Positions 18,433 through 27,483 of a stretch of DNA of 64,000 nucleotides are shown here, in pieces. The DNA lies in the NCBI GenBank assembly GCA_038207265.1, contig JBBQZZ010000001.1:806001-870000 (forward strand). The letters are read 5' to 3'. Both the position numbers and the translations under genes were made by a program. The notes below the pieces were generated by a model. That model ran no database searches and was not told the DNA's origin. It saw only the letters and a program-made list of their open reading frames with translations. The first letter of the stretch is position 1, and every line of letters begins with the position of its first letter. Source of the stretch: JACMLD01 sp038207265. GTDB lineage: Bacteria > Bacteroidota > Bacteroidia > Chitinophagales > Chitinophagaceae.

Positions 18433-18597
18433 ATGTATTATACCTATATTCTTAAAAGCATAAATGATGATGGCTATTACTTTGGCCATTGTAATAATAT
18501 AGTGGACCGACTCACTAAACATAATAGCCGTAAGGTGCGAAGTACCAAATCAAGAGTTCCATTTTCTCTTCATTATTTCGAAGAATTTGAAACCAAA
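18433..18597 (+). pseudogene. Truncated second GIY-YIG copy
   Basis: The first 55 codons match the intact copy at 18058 with only a few substitutions. Similarity then stops abruptly at FETK, and the frame runs on to a stop at 18762 through DNA that is antisense to a glyoxalase pseudogene. The conserved catalytic-type Glu62 is lost, so the 109-residue chimeric product should be inactive. Confidence 0.8.
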
Positions 18598-18634
18598 GCA
18601 GGTTATTTCGGGAACTTGAATTTTAATGATCTGA

Positions 18635-19109
18635 TTACTCAGCGTATGCACCTGAAGAATAAGTCAGCTCGTAGCTGTGCGTATAAATTTCAAATACAAT
18701 TCCGAATGGGTCTTTTACATAACACATTTTGTAAGGTTTGTCATGGGGGTAATATTCCCTGACAGGCATTCTCTGCTTACCTCCATGCGACAAAATTTTA
18801 TCTACATGTTCCTCAATGTTTTTATCCTGTATGCTTCTTTCACTCCGTTCGGAAATGAAAATAATTCAATTCCAGTTCCATCAGATGTTGATAAATGAGC
18901 AATTTCAAATTCTTCCCTGTTCTTGCCAAAAAAGTCAATGCACATTTGTCCAATAACGGTATCCCCTTCTTTTTTTATTTTGGATGATTGCATAATTACA
19001 TCCCATTACTATCCCATTACTTCTGAATAGCATTTTACAGCCAATTCGATATTCGGAACTGTATTCCGATGTGAGCAAATGATGTTGGATAGGTTTTGTC
19101 TGAAGCCAT
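18635..19109 (-). pseudogene. VOC/glyoxalase family pseudogene with multiple lesions
   Basis: Read on the minus strand, pieces in different frames assemble into one vicinal-oxygen-chelate protein: MASDKTYPTSFAHIGI, then VPNIELAVKCYSEVMG, then FEIAHLSTSDGTGIELFSFP, then NIEEHVDKILSHGGKQRMP and the terminal PFGIVFEIYTHSYELTYSSG. The lesions are a one-base loss after HIGI, an 11-bp tandem duplication near 18990-19012 that brings in stops after EVMG, and a frameshift with probable deletion after SFPNG. The C-terminal motifs are well preserved, which suggests recent decay. Confidence 0.85.
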
Positions 19110-19194
19110 AACTTAAATTTTATACGATAACAATGAATTTAAGTTCCGCCTGAATGCTAATACCTGCCTTTCCTATTTCTGCAATTACTGCATC

Positions 19195-19887
19195 TTAGGA
19201 CGAAGTTTGCTTTTCCAGCAAAGCCAATAATTTTTTGGCTGCCTCTTCGCTGCTGGCGGGGTTTTGTCCGGTAATGAGCATGCCATCTTGTACAACATAA
19301 GATTTCCAATCACTGCTCTTGGAATACTTACCGCCCCTTGATTTTAATTCATCTTCTAAAAGGTATGGCACTATGTCTGTTAACTGCACGCCTTCTTCTT
19401 CGCTGTTGGTGAAGCCGGTCACTTTTTTCCCTTTCACCAATGGCTCACCCTTTTCATCTTTCACATTCAGTAAGGCAGACGGTGCATGGCATACGGCTGC
19501 AACAGGCTTACCGGCAGACCAGAAGTTTTGTATCAATGCAATAGAATTTTTGTCATCATACAAGTCCCACATCGGGCCATGGCCTCCGGGATAAAAAACA
19601 GCATCAAAATCTGCGGCGTTTACATCTGCAAGCTTTTTAGTGGTCGCTACTTTTTCTTTCAATACTGCATCTGCATAGTACCGCTTCGTTGCATCCGTTT
19701 GTGCATCTGGAGCTTCGCTTTTGGGATCGATAGGTGGCTGACCTCCCTTGGGTGATGCAATGGTAATATCAACACCCTCATCGACCATTACATAATAAGG
19801 CGCGGCAAACTCCTCCACCCAAAAACCGGTCTTCTTGCCGGTATCACCTAACTCGCTATGTGACGTTAGTACAAATAATACTTTCAT
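19195..19887 (-). CDS. DJ-1/PfpI family protein (type 1 glutamine amidotransferase-like)
   Basis: This 230-residue protein has the DJ-1/PfpI fold with nucleophile elbow AAVCHAPS (Cys133-His134) and a conserved Glu near residue 26 (FWVEEFAAPY). GGHGPMWDL supplies the oxyanion region. The length and motifs fit the class I glutamine-amidotransferase-like Hsp31/glyoxalase III group, which act as chaperones or convert methylglyoxal to lactate. No signal peptide, so cytoplasmic. It lies next to a quinone-oxidoreductase-type gene on the same strand, 70 bp away, and downstream of a broken glyoxalase. Together these suggest a reactive-carbonyl detoxification set, which is inference. Confidence 0.88.
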   Translation of the reverse strand: MKVLFVLTSHSELGDTGKKTGFWVEEFAAPYYVMVDEGVDITIASPKGGQPPIDPKSEAPDAQTDATKRYYADAVLKEKVATTKKLADVNAADFDAVFYPGGHGPMWDLYDDKNSIALIQNFWSAGKPVAAVCHAPSALLNVKDEKGEPLVKGKKVTGFTNSEEEGVQLTDIVPYLLEDELKSRGGKYSKSSDWKSYVVQDGMLITGQNPASSEEAAKKLLALLEKQTSS

Positions 19888-19957
19888 GAACTTGATTTTA
19901 TTGTAAATGATAAATCTGTCTGCGACAATTTGGAAATTATTGTGCGGGTAAATTCTG

Positions 19958-20956
19958 TTAGGCCTCTACTATCATTTTGCCTGTATTTTCTCCTTTAAAC
20001 AAACCAAGTAGCGCCTTTGGTAAATTTTCAAAACCATGTTCAATGGTCTCTGTCGTTTTTAATTTACCTTCCTTTATCCATTGTGCCAGGTGTTGAATGC
20101 CTTCAGGAAACTGGTTTTGAAACTGACCGACAATAAAACCCTGCATCAACACACTCCGGGTAAGTAACATGGGCTGCAATCTTGGCCCCATAGGTGCTTC
20201 GGTGGTATTGTACAAAGAGATCTGACCGCACAAAGGTATCCGGGCATGAAAGGCAATATTCTTAATAACGGCATCCGAAATTTCACCACCAACATTATCA
20301 AAGTAAACATCAACCCCACTAGGGCAAGCCGCTGCAATCGCTTTGGTCATATCGGGTGTGGCTTTGTAATTAATGGCTTCATCGAATCCAAATTCGGTTG
20401 TTAGCAGCTTTGTTTTCTCATTCGATCCGGCAATACCCACAACCCTACATCCTTGAATTTTGGCAATCTGCCCTACCACGATTCCTACTGCTCCTGCGGC
20501 TCCCGAAACAACTACTGATTCACCGGCTTTGGGCTTACCGATATGCATTAAACCGAAATAGGCGGTTAATCCTGTCATGCCTAAAACACCGAGGTAATAA
20601 CTGGGAGGAGCCAGGTTGGTATCGATCTTTCTTGCGTCCTTTTCAGATGCTATAAATTCTTCTTGCCACGGGAAAGTGCCTACCACAACGTCACCGGGTT
20701 TGAATTGATCCGATTTACTTTCCATTACTTTACCTAACGCGCCGCCATAGATAGGTTTGTCAATGACAAAAGGTGGAGCATAAGATTTTGCATCATTCAT
20801 CCGGCCACGCATGTAGGGGTCAACGGAATAATATATGCCTTTTAATAAGATTTCACCAGCCTTCATTTCCGGAAGTTCAATTTGCTCCATCCGAAAATCT
20901 TCAGCTACTGGTAAACCCTTTGGCCTGGATGCCAATACAATTTGTTGCGTTGTCAA
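19958..20956 (-). CDS. NADP-dependent oxidoreductase, MDR superfamily (prostaglandin/leukotriene reductase type)
   Basis: This 332-residue protein has an N-terminal GroES-like domain (SVDPYMRGRM, with no catalytic zinc ligands) and a Rossmann domain with the motif SGAAGAVGIVVGQIAKIQGC near residues 150-170. DVYFDNVGGE and the RIPLCGQISLYN segment are typical of the CurA/YncB and leukotriene B4 dehydrogenase branch, which reduces activated alkenes and quinones with NADPH in the cytoplasm. It probably shares a transcript with the DJ-1/PfpI gene downstream. The substrate is unknown. Confidence 0.9.
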   Translation of the reverse strand: MTTQQIVLASRPKGLPVAEDFRMEQIELPEMKAGEILLKGIYYSVDPYMRGRMNDAKSYAPPFVIDKPIYGGALGKVMESKSDQFKPGDVVVGTFPWQEEFIASEKDARKIDTNLAPPSYYLGVLGMTGLTAYFGLMHIGKPKAGESVVVSGAAGAVGIVVGQIAKIQGCRVVGIAGSNEKTKLLTTEFGFDEAINYKATPDMTKAIAAACPSGVDVYFDNVGGEISDAVIKNIAFHARIPLCGQISLYNTTEAPMGPRLQPMLLTRSVLMQGFIVGQFQNQFPEGIQHLAQWIKEGKLKTTETIEHGFENLPKALLGLFKGENTGKMIVEA

Positions 20957-21430
20957 ATTTTATAGATTTAGTGTGGTAAACGATGTGATGCTTAGCAGGG
21001 GGTGGAGTTGACACATAAAGGTCGTTAAATTATTGGTTGGGTATACATTGCCCGAATCGGTAACCTGTCATTTATGCTTGATACAGTTATGATATAAATA
21101 ACAGCGCTTTGGAAAAATAGTTGAATCAAGAAGTGATCCGATGCGAAGTTTTAGACAAGTGGGCATCTATTATCTACCTGAGCTAAGCCGAATGCATCAT
21201 GTGAAATAAAATATACACCCAGCCATAACCAAATCCATCCTATAATGTAAGGGGTGTGAGACGAACCCCTTTTTTTTGATATAGATAGTCTGCAGGTCAG
21301 GAATTAGGGGTTATGTACGTAATGAGTTTTAAGGAACTAAAAAGAATTACTTATTAGCATTAATAGTTGTTTCGAAGAAATCTGTAATTGTTTTTAAATC
21401 AGGTGTAAAGTTCGAAACTTGTCCCCCACT
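20957..21430. other. Gene-free spacer before the third GIY-YIG cassette
   Basis: No coding frame is convincing here. It contains one clear terminator hairpin at 21249 with its U-run on the + strand, although no + strand gene precedes it. A small RNA or a lost gene could explain that. Confidence 0.5.
21249..21278 (+). terminator. Orphan rho-independent terminator
   Basis: The arms AAGGGGT and ACCCCTT enclose a nine-base loop and are followed by a run of eight T on the + strand. The nearest upstream gene lies on the minus strand and diverges, so the transcript being ended is not identified. Confidence 0.6.
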
Positions 21431-21438
21431 CTCCGCTT

Positions 21439-21468
21439 AAAAGGTTCTGATTTATCAGAATCTTTTTT
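21439..21468 (+). terminator. Third copy of the tRNA-Ser terminator hairpin
   Basis: It matches the hairpin at 18403, including the GAATC change, and keeps the last bases of the tRNA (CTCTCCGC) in front. This identifies the left edge of the third cassette. Confidence 0.75.
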
Positions 21469-21709
21469 ATGTATTATACCTATATTCTTAAAAGTATGAA
21501 TGATATGGCTATTACTTTGGCCATTGTAATAATATAGTGGAACGACTCACTAAACATGATAGCCGTAAGGTGCGAAGTACCAAATCAAGAGTTCCATTTT
21601 CACTTCATTATTTCGAAGAATTTAAAACCAAATCAGAAACTTTTAAAAGGGAAATGTTTTTAAAAGTTTTGAAGGAAGACAATGGCTTAAACTCAACGAT
21701 ATTTTGTAA
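21469..21709 (+). pseudogene. Third GIY-YIG copy, frameshifted
   Basis: The DNA matches the intact gene along its whole length, with single-base losses near 21500 (ATGATATGG for ATGATGATGG) and in the T-run near 21658. Each shifts the frame, so no full-length product is possible. Codon 62 is still recognisable in the middle frame (KREMFLK). Confidence 0.85.
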
Positions 21710-21784
21710 AGATAGCAGAGCGGTTGAATGCGGCGGTCTTGCCCGCAGTATCCTGTGGAAAAACCGTTGCAGTGAAAGCTTTTA
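21710..21784 (+). pseudogene. Third tRNA-Ser copy, truncated, with the same anticodon insertion
   Basis: It starts with AGATAGCAGAGCGG like the copy at 18301 and carries the same 18-nt insertion (21742-21759) with one substitution that breaks the GGATCC core. The match to tRNA-Ser ends at GAAAGCTTTT, so the T-arm and 3' acceptor are gone. Beyond it lies a truncated dehydrogenase gene. Confidence 0.8.
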
Positions 21785-21794
21785 GGTGAGTTAT

Positions 21795-21950
21795 TCATTG
21801 AGTCTGGGTACAAAATTGTATATACCCGGAATTGTCCGCCGTTGCTTTTACTCTTACCAGGTTTTCATTCTTTTGGGGTATGGGATTTTCTACCTGTTTT
21901 ACCAGGAGAACCTCTGGCAGACAATCGTGCATATAAACTGCTGCTTTCAT
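21795..21950 (-). pseudogene. N-terminal fragment of an MDR alcohol dehydrogenase/quinone oxidoreductase
   Basis: The 51-codon frame begins MKAAVYMHDCLPEVLLVKQV and continues with NPIPQKNENLVRVKATADNSG, the usual start of zinc-type MDR dehydrogenases (cf. the canonical KAAVY...PEVL...VKATSVNSGD). It stops after 51 residues, where the full family has about 330. The missing part is replaced by the third tRNA-like copy, so the gene was probably cut by the arrival or rearrangement of the cassette. Confidence 0.75.
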
Positions 21951-22018
21951 TTTGCTATTTAATTAATTATTTAAAAGGACAAAAGAAGATGCTGAATTTC
22001 CTTTTTCTTTGACTTTGG

Positions 22019-22957
22019 TTAAGAACTACTAACACGGTTGTTATTCGCTTTCAAGATTCTTTGTAGTTGCCTGGCAGTTTTAAATCCGCATTTCGTGGCA
22101 ATATATTCAATGGTATATTCGGGATTATTGAGCATTGTTTTCGCAAACTCAAGTCGTAGCATGGTGAGATATTCCAGTACTGTAGTTCCTGTTTTGTCCT
22201 TAAAAACCCTGCTCAAATTTCTTGGACTCATAGCAACCAATGCCGCCAAATCCTCTATGGTATTATCGTCTGAAAGATGTTCAATCAGGTGATCCTGCAC
22301 AACATGAATACTGGGATTTATGTGATTTCGGTAATCCAGGTAGATACTTTTTTGAGTATGGTTCTGGCTTCGTCTGTGGTATACCACCAGGCCTCTTGCA
22401 ACTTTATGAGTAAACAATGCACCTTTTAACTCTTCCAATATTGCAAGGGCAAGGTCAATGCCTGCACTGATACCAGCGCTGGTATACACGTTGTTACTCT
22501 TCTTAAAAAGGATGTCAGAAATTACTTTCGCCGTAGGAAAAGCTGCCTGCATTTCTTCAATTCTTCGCCAATGGGTGGTGCACTCCGTATCCCTTAACAA
22601 GCCTGCATGACCCAATGCGAAGGCGCCATTACAAATAGAGCAAACAAAAACTTTATTATCGGCACACTCCTTTAACCAATTAAAAAATTGCCGCTCTGCT
22701 TTAAATGCTATACTGCTTACATATTTATTATCCATTCCCGGCATAAAAACATAATCCCCCTCTGCCAGTTTAGCTTCTTTATAATTTTTTATATTGTAAA
22801 ATGGAAGTCCTGATGTACTGACAATTTCATCCTGGTAAGTATAAAATTCCAGCGCTAATTCATAGCCATAAAATTTGGCTTCTGTGAATACCTGCAGCGG
22901 ACCAGCCAGGTCCAGCATTTCAACAGCCGGCGGAACAATAAAAGCGAATTTTTTCAT
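22019..22957 (-). CDS. GlxA family transcriptional regulator (DJ-1/PfpI sensor plus AraC HTH)
   Basis: This 312-residue protein has an N-terminal DJ-1/PfpI-like domain (about 1-185; FVCSICNGAFALGHAGLL holds the Cys at the elbow position) and a C-terminal AraC-type double helix-turn-helix (about 215-305; LAALVAMSPRNLSRVFK and IEYIATKCGFKTARQLQRI). Such regulators usually activate nearby genes in response to small metabolites. Minus strand, alone between the plastic region and the RND operon. The target may be the DJ-1/MDR pair or an adjacent gene; the sequence does not tell. Confidence 0.9.
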   Translation of the reverse strand: MKKFAFIVPPAVEMLDLAGPLQVFTEAKFYGYELALEFYTYQDEIVSTSGLPFYNIKNYKEAKLAEGDYVFMPGMDNKYVSSIAFKAERQFFNWLKECADNKVFVCSICNGAFALGHAGLLRDTECTTHWRRIEEMQAAFPTAKVISDILFKKSNNVYTSAGISAGIDLALAILEELKGALFTHKVARGLVVYHRRSQNHTQKSIYLDYRNHINPSIHVVQDHLIEHLSDDNTIEDLAALVAMSPRNLSRVFKDKTGTTVLEYLTMLRLEFAKTMLNNPEYTIEYIATKCGFKTARQLQRILKANNNRVSSS

Positions 22958-23303
22958 CCTGATTATTTTTATTGATAAAGCAAAGTTAGCTAGTAAGTAA
23001 AACTCCAGCCGGACGATATTGGGTCAAAAACGGACAACAATCAGCCATTCGAAATGGTACGTAGAAAATAGAGATCAACACAAATATTTACCCTGTTGCA
23101 TAATTAAAGTCCAAAAAAGGATGCGGTATAAATCACGATTCAAAATGTAATTGTCGTAACCACGATTATTAATCGTAAATGATACCCGCCCGTTCCGGTA
23201 CGAGCCAGCAACAATGTTGAATATGGTTATTTTGCAGTTCAAAAAGTATTGAGTGAAATACCGAAATGGAAGAATATCACATAGCTCCATCATTCTGGTA
23301 CGC

Positions 23304-26300
23304 TCATAATTGGTCATAAGGATGATCAACTTCTAAAAAGGGCTGCATAATGTCTTCTTTAGATTGAATGATTTGCGGTGGTATTAATCGATAAATAACC
23401 GGTGTAATTATTCGTGACAGAATGGTTGAACTGATCAAGCCTCCTATCATTACAATTGCCAACGGAGAAATCAATGGATTGGATGAAATGGCTATAGGAA
23501 TCAAGCCGCCTATGGCGGTTAATGAGGTGAGCACAATGGGCAGGAACCTTTTCTCTCCTGCTTCCCTTATTGCCCTATCCAGCGACATCCCATTCCGCCT
23601 TAACTGGTTGGTGAAATCAACCAACAAAATAGTATTTTTTACTTCGATACCTGCGAGAGCAATAATGCCGACAGTAGCGATAAACGAAAGTGAATTGCCA
23701 GTGATAAACAATGCGAGAATGGCTCCGACTATTCCCAGCGGAATCACTGATAAAACAATGAGTGTGCTTTTAAATGTTTTGAATTGCAATATCAATGCTG
23801 CAATAAACAGGAACAAAGTTACCAGCAATATAGTGTGCAAGCCACCGAACGAATGTTGCCTGCTTTCTATATCACCGCCCATCTCATAACTATATCCATT
23901 GGGCAATTTAAAATTGTTCATTTGTGCAACCACATCTTTTAGTACGTTGTCATTTAAATATCCTTTTTGAACAAAAGCGTTCACTGAAACTGTCCTCGTT
24001 TTATTAGTATGATTGATACTAACTGCGGATGACTCCATATTTAAACTGGCTATCTGTGTTAAAGGCACGGCACCACCAGCACTATTATTGATGAATAAAC
24101 TATGAAAGACAGCTAAATCGGCGTACATCAATCTTGGGGCAGTCAATAGAATTTTAAAATCATCCCCATTGACATTGTTGAATTTGCCCATATCCAATCC
24201 ATTTACAGCAAGTCGTACCGTTTGGTCGATGTTCACTGTCGGTATACCCAGCATCTGCGCTTTTTCTTTGTTGATGGCCACCCGAATGTCCGTTTTTAAA
24301 TGCTTTACCGGGTTGGTAACATAGATCGTTCCTTTTGTTTGTACTATCATCTCTTCAACCCTCGCCGCCAGCGACCTGAGTGTATCTAAATTTTCTCCTA
24401 ACAAACGAACTTCTACAGGTGCCGTAATCGGCGGGCCCTGCTCAAAGTTTTTTACAATTATTTCAGCACCGGCGTAAGGCGTATATTTTTTTCTGAGCAT
24501 TTCAATAACCTCCAGTTTCCTGGCCGGGCTGGTGTGCTCCTGCAATTGAATAAATAGCTGTCCAAAATCTGTACGATCGTTTTCCTGGAAAATATTGTAA
24601 TAGATACGTGGATTGCCTTTACCCACATTGGTAGCAAAATACGCTACATCAGGAATGTCCATTAAGTCTTTTTCTATCTGCTGTGTAATTGTATTGGTAA
24701 AAGCCAAATTAGATTGAAGCGGTGTAATTACATTGATCAGAAATTGAGGTTTTTCAGAAGCCGGAAACAAACTAAAGCCAACCACAGGAATCAGTTTCAA
24801 CGAGCCAACAAAAATTACGGCACACACTCCAATTGTAATGGCCGGTCTTTTCAAGGCCTTCTCTAATAACCGGCTATAGCTTCCACTGATTAATTTCTTC
24901 AATCCACGCATGAAGATATTACCATCCGGGTGGCCTGTGTGTTGCTTCAATAACTTGTTTGATAAAAATGGAACAATGGTAAGTGAGACCAATAGAGAAG
25001 CTATAACGGAACAGATAACCCCAACAGGTAAGCTCCTGATAAAATCTCCGGAGGATTCCGGTAAAAACATTAGCGGTAAAAATGCAATGATTAATGTTGC
25101 CGTGCATCCCAGAACCGCCAACCCAATTTGCCTAGTAGCTTTCAACGTCGCTGATGACCGGGAATGCCCCTCCAATATCCATCTTTCTATATTTTCAACC
25201 ACCACAATACTATCATCCACCAATAAGCCTAATGACAGTACTAACCCCACAATGCTTAATTGGTTCAAATTAAATCCAAACATATTCATCAATACAATGC
25301 CCATAGCCAGTGACAAAGGAATAGAGATCATTACAACAATTGCCGCCCTTAAACCCAGTGGCAATAAGGTGATGGCCACTAACAGAATAGCAAAAATAAA
25401 ATCAATCCCTAAACCCTTTAAGCGCTTATTCACATTATTGGCCTGGTCAAAATGAAGAATCAAATCTATATTGGCAGGCAGTCTTTTTTTATAGCTTTCA
25501 ATCACAGGCAGATAAGCTTCCTGTGTCTTGCTGATGTTCTCACCTGCTTTTTGAGCCGCCACCACAAACACACAACGATGGCTATTTAAACGGGTAATAT
25601 GTTTCTCCGGTTCAAAATCAACATACACATTGGCAATATCTTTAAGCAATACATTTTTTCCATTTTTGTTGTAAACGATGGTATTTTTTATCTCCTCAAT
25701 ATTTTTATAATTTCCACTTGTTTTAATGTTGAACGACTTAGTTCCTTCATTTACAATGCCGCCTGGTATATTAGCTATTTCACTTTCTAAACTGCTGCTT
25801 ATAGCCATTATAGGAATATGAATTTGTGACATTTTATCCAGTTGTAAATCAACTCTTACAATCTGCGCCGGCAACCCCTGTACCTCGATATTTTTTAGGG
25901 ATGGTATCTTTTCCAACTCTTTCTGCAGATCATCGGCTGCCTTTTTTAAATGTTCTCTTGATGCGTTTTCGGACACCAATGCCAGTTGAATGATATTTAC
26001 ATCCGAAGGCCTTGTACGGGTTACTTCCAAACGGGCAATGCCCTGTGGAAGTTTTGTACGCAATGCATTTAACTCACCTACCAATTCCTGGTATTTATCG
26101 TCAACATTGCTGTTGTATTTATATTCTACATTTATTAAAGCCAGCCCATCTTTTATGGTGCTGCTGATTTTCTTTATGTTGTCTAAACCGTATACTTTTT
26201 TTTCAATCGGGTCTACTATTAACTCTTCCATATCCTTTGGGCTAGTACCTGGATAAACCACCACAATCGGAAATGTTGGGAAGTCAATTTCCGGATCTTC

Positions 26301-26405
26301 AGACCTTGACATATGGAGTATGGTGGTGATACCCAAAGCCACTACCATTAGAAACATAATCAGCGTAAACTGGTAATTCTTTACCGCGTATTCAGATATT
26401 TTCAT
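23304..26405 (-). CDS. RND family efflux permease (inner-membrane pump)
   Basis: This 1033-residue pump has twelve transmembrane helices and two large periplasmic loops. The proton-relay Asp pair is visible in LGLLVDDSIVVVEN (TM4), and the second half repeats the pattern with GIIALAGIEVKNTILLVDF. The DD rather than DxxxxE pattern points to the hydrophobe/amphiphile (HAE1) branch rather than the heavy-metal branch. It is the last gene of a long operon and lies 18 bp from its adaptor gene. With the adaptor and TolC protein it should form a tripartite exporter. The substrate is unknown. Confidence 0.92.
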   Translation of the reverse strand: MKISEYAVKNYQFTLIMFLMVVALGITTILHMSRSEDPEIDFPTFPIVVVYPGTSPKDMEELIVDPIEKKVYGLDNIKKISSTIKDGLALINVEYKYNSNVDDKYQELVGELNALRTKLPQGIARLEVTRTRPSDVNIIQLALVSENASREHLKKAADDLQKELEKIPSLKNIEVQGLPAQIVRVDLQLDKMSQIHIPIMAISSSLESEIANIPGGIVNEGTKSFNIKTSGNYKNIEEIKNTIVYNKNGKNVLLKDIANVYVDFEPEKHITRLNSHRCVFVVAAQKAGENISKTQEAYLPVIESYKKRLPANIDLILHFDQANNVNKRLKGLGIDFIFAILLVAITLLPLGLRAAIVVMISIPLSLAMGIVLMNMFGFNLNQLSIVGLVLSLGLLVDDSIVVVENIERWILEGHSRSSATLKATRQIGLAVLGCTATLIIAFLPLMFLPESSGDFIRSLPVGVICSVIASLLVSLTIVPFLSNKLLKQHTGHPDGNIFMRGLKKLISGSYSRLLEKALKRPAITIGVCAVIFVGSLKLIPVVGFSLFPASEKPQFLINVITPLQSNLAFTNTITQQIEKDLMDIPDVAYFATNVGKGNPRIYYNIFQENDRTDFGQLFIQLQEHTSPARKLEVIEMLRKKYTPYAGAEIIVKNFEQGPPITAPVEVRLLGENLDTLRSLAARVEEMIVQTKGTIYVTNPVKHLKTDIRVAINKEKAQMLGIPTVNIDQTVRLAVNGLDMGKFNNVNGDDFKILLTAPRLMYADLAVFHSLFINNSAGGAVPLTQIASLNMESSAVSINHTNKTRTVSVNAFVQKGYLNDNVLKDVVAQMNNFKLPNGYSYEMGGDIESRQHSFGGLHTILLVTLFLFIAALILQFKTFKSTLIVLSVIPLGIVGAILALFITGNSLSFIATVGIIALAGIEVKNTILLVDFTNQLRRNGMSLDRAIREAGEKRFLPIVLTSLTAIGGLIPIAISSNPLISPLAIVMIGGLISSTILSRIITPVIYRLIPPQIIQSKEDIMQPFLEVDHPYDQL

Positions 26406-26423
26406 AAAAAATAAGTTTGATGA

Positions 26424-27473
26424 TTATTGAGTTATTTTAATAGCAGTGCCTTCTTTTAAATAAGCACCACCGGCTACAATCAACGCCTTTGATGATTCCA
26501 ATCCGCTTGTAATGGTAACGTTGTCTTTATCTATGCTTCCGACTTTCACTTTTACTTTCTTAGCCGTCCTGGCATCATTAGTAGTATACACATATGCCTC
26601 ACCCGCATCACCATCCAATAAGGCATCGTATGGAATTGTCCATGAAGAAATTTGGTCTGTAGGATAGATAACAGCCTTTCCAAATAAGCCGGTTGCAATT
26701 GATCCTGTAATATTTTCTTTAAGCAAAACATTGATGGTAAAGGTTCCCGTAGCAGGGTCTATTCCTTCTGTTTTCCTGGATACTACTCCTTTAATCACCC
26801 GGTTGGGTAAGGCATCCGTTTCAACCCTGGCTGTATTACCAGCTTTAATTGCACTCCATTCTACATCACTTACTGATACTTTTAATATCCATGGATGTTG
26901 ATGTGCGCCATTGGTTTGTAAAACTGGGTCGCCGGGATTAACCATTTGCCCTGTGTTTGCGAGTTTTTTCAATACATAACCATCAGCGGTAGCCCTGATT
27001 TCAGAATAATTCTGGTTAAAACGAACGGTGTTTAATTGTTGCTGTGCTATGTCGAGTGCAGTTTTTGTATTTTGTAATTGTTCCAGTGTGGCCACACTAT
27101 CCCTGTACAAATTGCTGTACCGGTTGTAGTCCCGCAAAGCCTTTTCGTAATTAAATTTTACCTGCTGCACCTGGGCATTGATCTCTGTTAAATGCAACGT
27201 GGCAACCAGTTGACCTTTATGCACGGCATCGCCTTCTTTTACTAATACTTCGTTTATGATGCCTCCTGTTTTAAAAGAAAGAAAGGTTTCATCTTCGGTT
27301 GTAAACTGGCCGGATGCCTGTATTGTTTGTTGTGCCGGGTGCTGATTTAGCGCTATTACTTTTACCGGAATTTCTTCATCAGTAATTATCCTGGGGCTTG
27401 ATTTTGCCTCACGACAGGAATTCAGTGTAAGGGCTACCATTGCAATGCAAAAAGCTTCAATTATTTTTTTCAT
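26424..27473 (-). CDS. RND efflux periplasmic adaptor (membrane fusion protein), lipoprotein
   Basis: This 349-residue protein begins with a lipobox (TLNSC, Cys20). It has the usual hairpin order: a lipoyl half (GGIINEVLVKEGDAVHKGQLVATL), an alpha-hairpin (about 90-140; VQQVKFNYEKALRDYNRYSN), the second lipoyl half (RATADGYVLKKLANTGQMV), then beta-barrel and membrane-proximal domains. It bridges the RND pump and the TolC-like channel. It is 10 bp from the TolC-like gene and 18 bp from the pump gene. Confidence 0.92.
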   Translation of the reverse strand: MKKIIEAFCIAMVALTLNSCREAKSSPRIITDEEIPVKVIALNQHPAQQTIQASGQFTTEDETFLSFKTGGIINEVLVKEGDAVHKGQLVATLHLTEINAQVQQVKFNYEKALRDYNRYSNLYRDSVATLEQLQNTKTALDIAQQQLNTVRFNQNYSEIRATADGYVLKKLANTGQMVNPGDPVLQTNGAHQHPWILKVSVSDVEWSAIKAGNTARVETDALPNRVIKGVVSRKTEGIDPATGTFTINVLLKENITGSIATGLFGKAVIYPTDQISSWTIPYDALLDGDAGEAYVYTTNDARTAKKVKVKVGSIDKDNVTITSGLESSKALIVAGGAYLKEGTAIKITQ

Positions 27474-27483
27474 TTTTTAGTTG

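Noticed and set aside
17797..18522. Minus-strand ORFs through the tRNA and its copy (both contain RERDSNPRKLSL)
   Set aside because: They are translations of the tRNA-Ser antisense strand plus the GIY-YIG antisense strand; such frames arise from tRNA sequence and are not genes.
18433..18762. A 109-residue intact GIY-YIG protein
   Set aside because: Similarity to the intact copy stops after 55 residues and the tail is antisense to the glyoxalase pseudogene.
23075..23329. An 84-residue minus-strand ORF after the RND pump
   Set aside because: It overlaps the pump gene, has unremarkable composition and no recognisable family.
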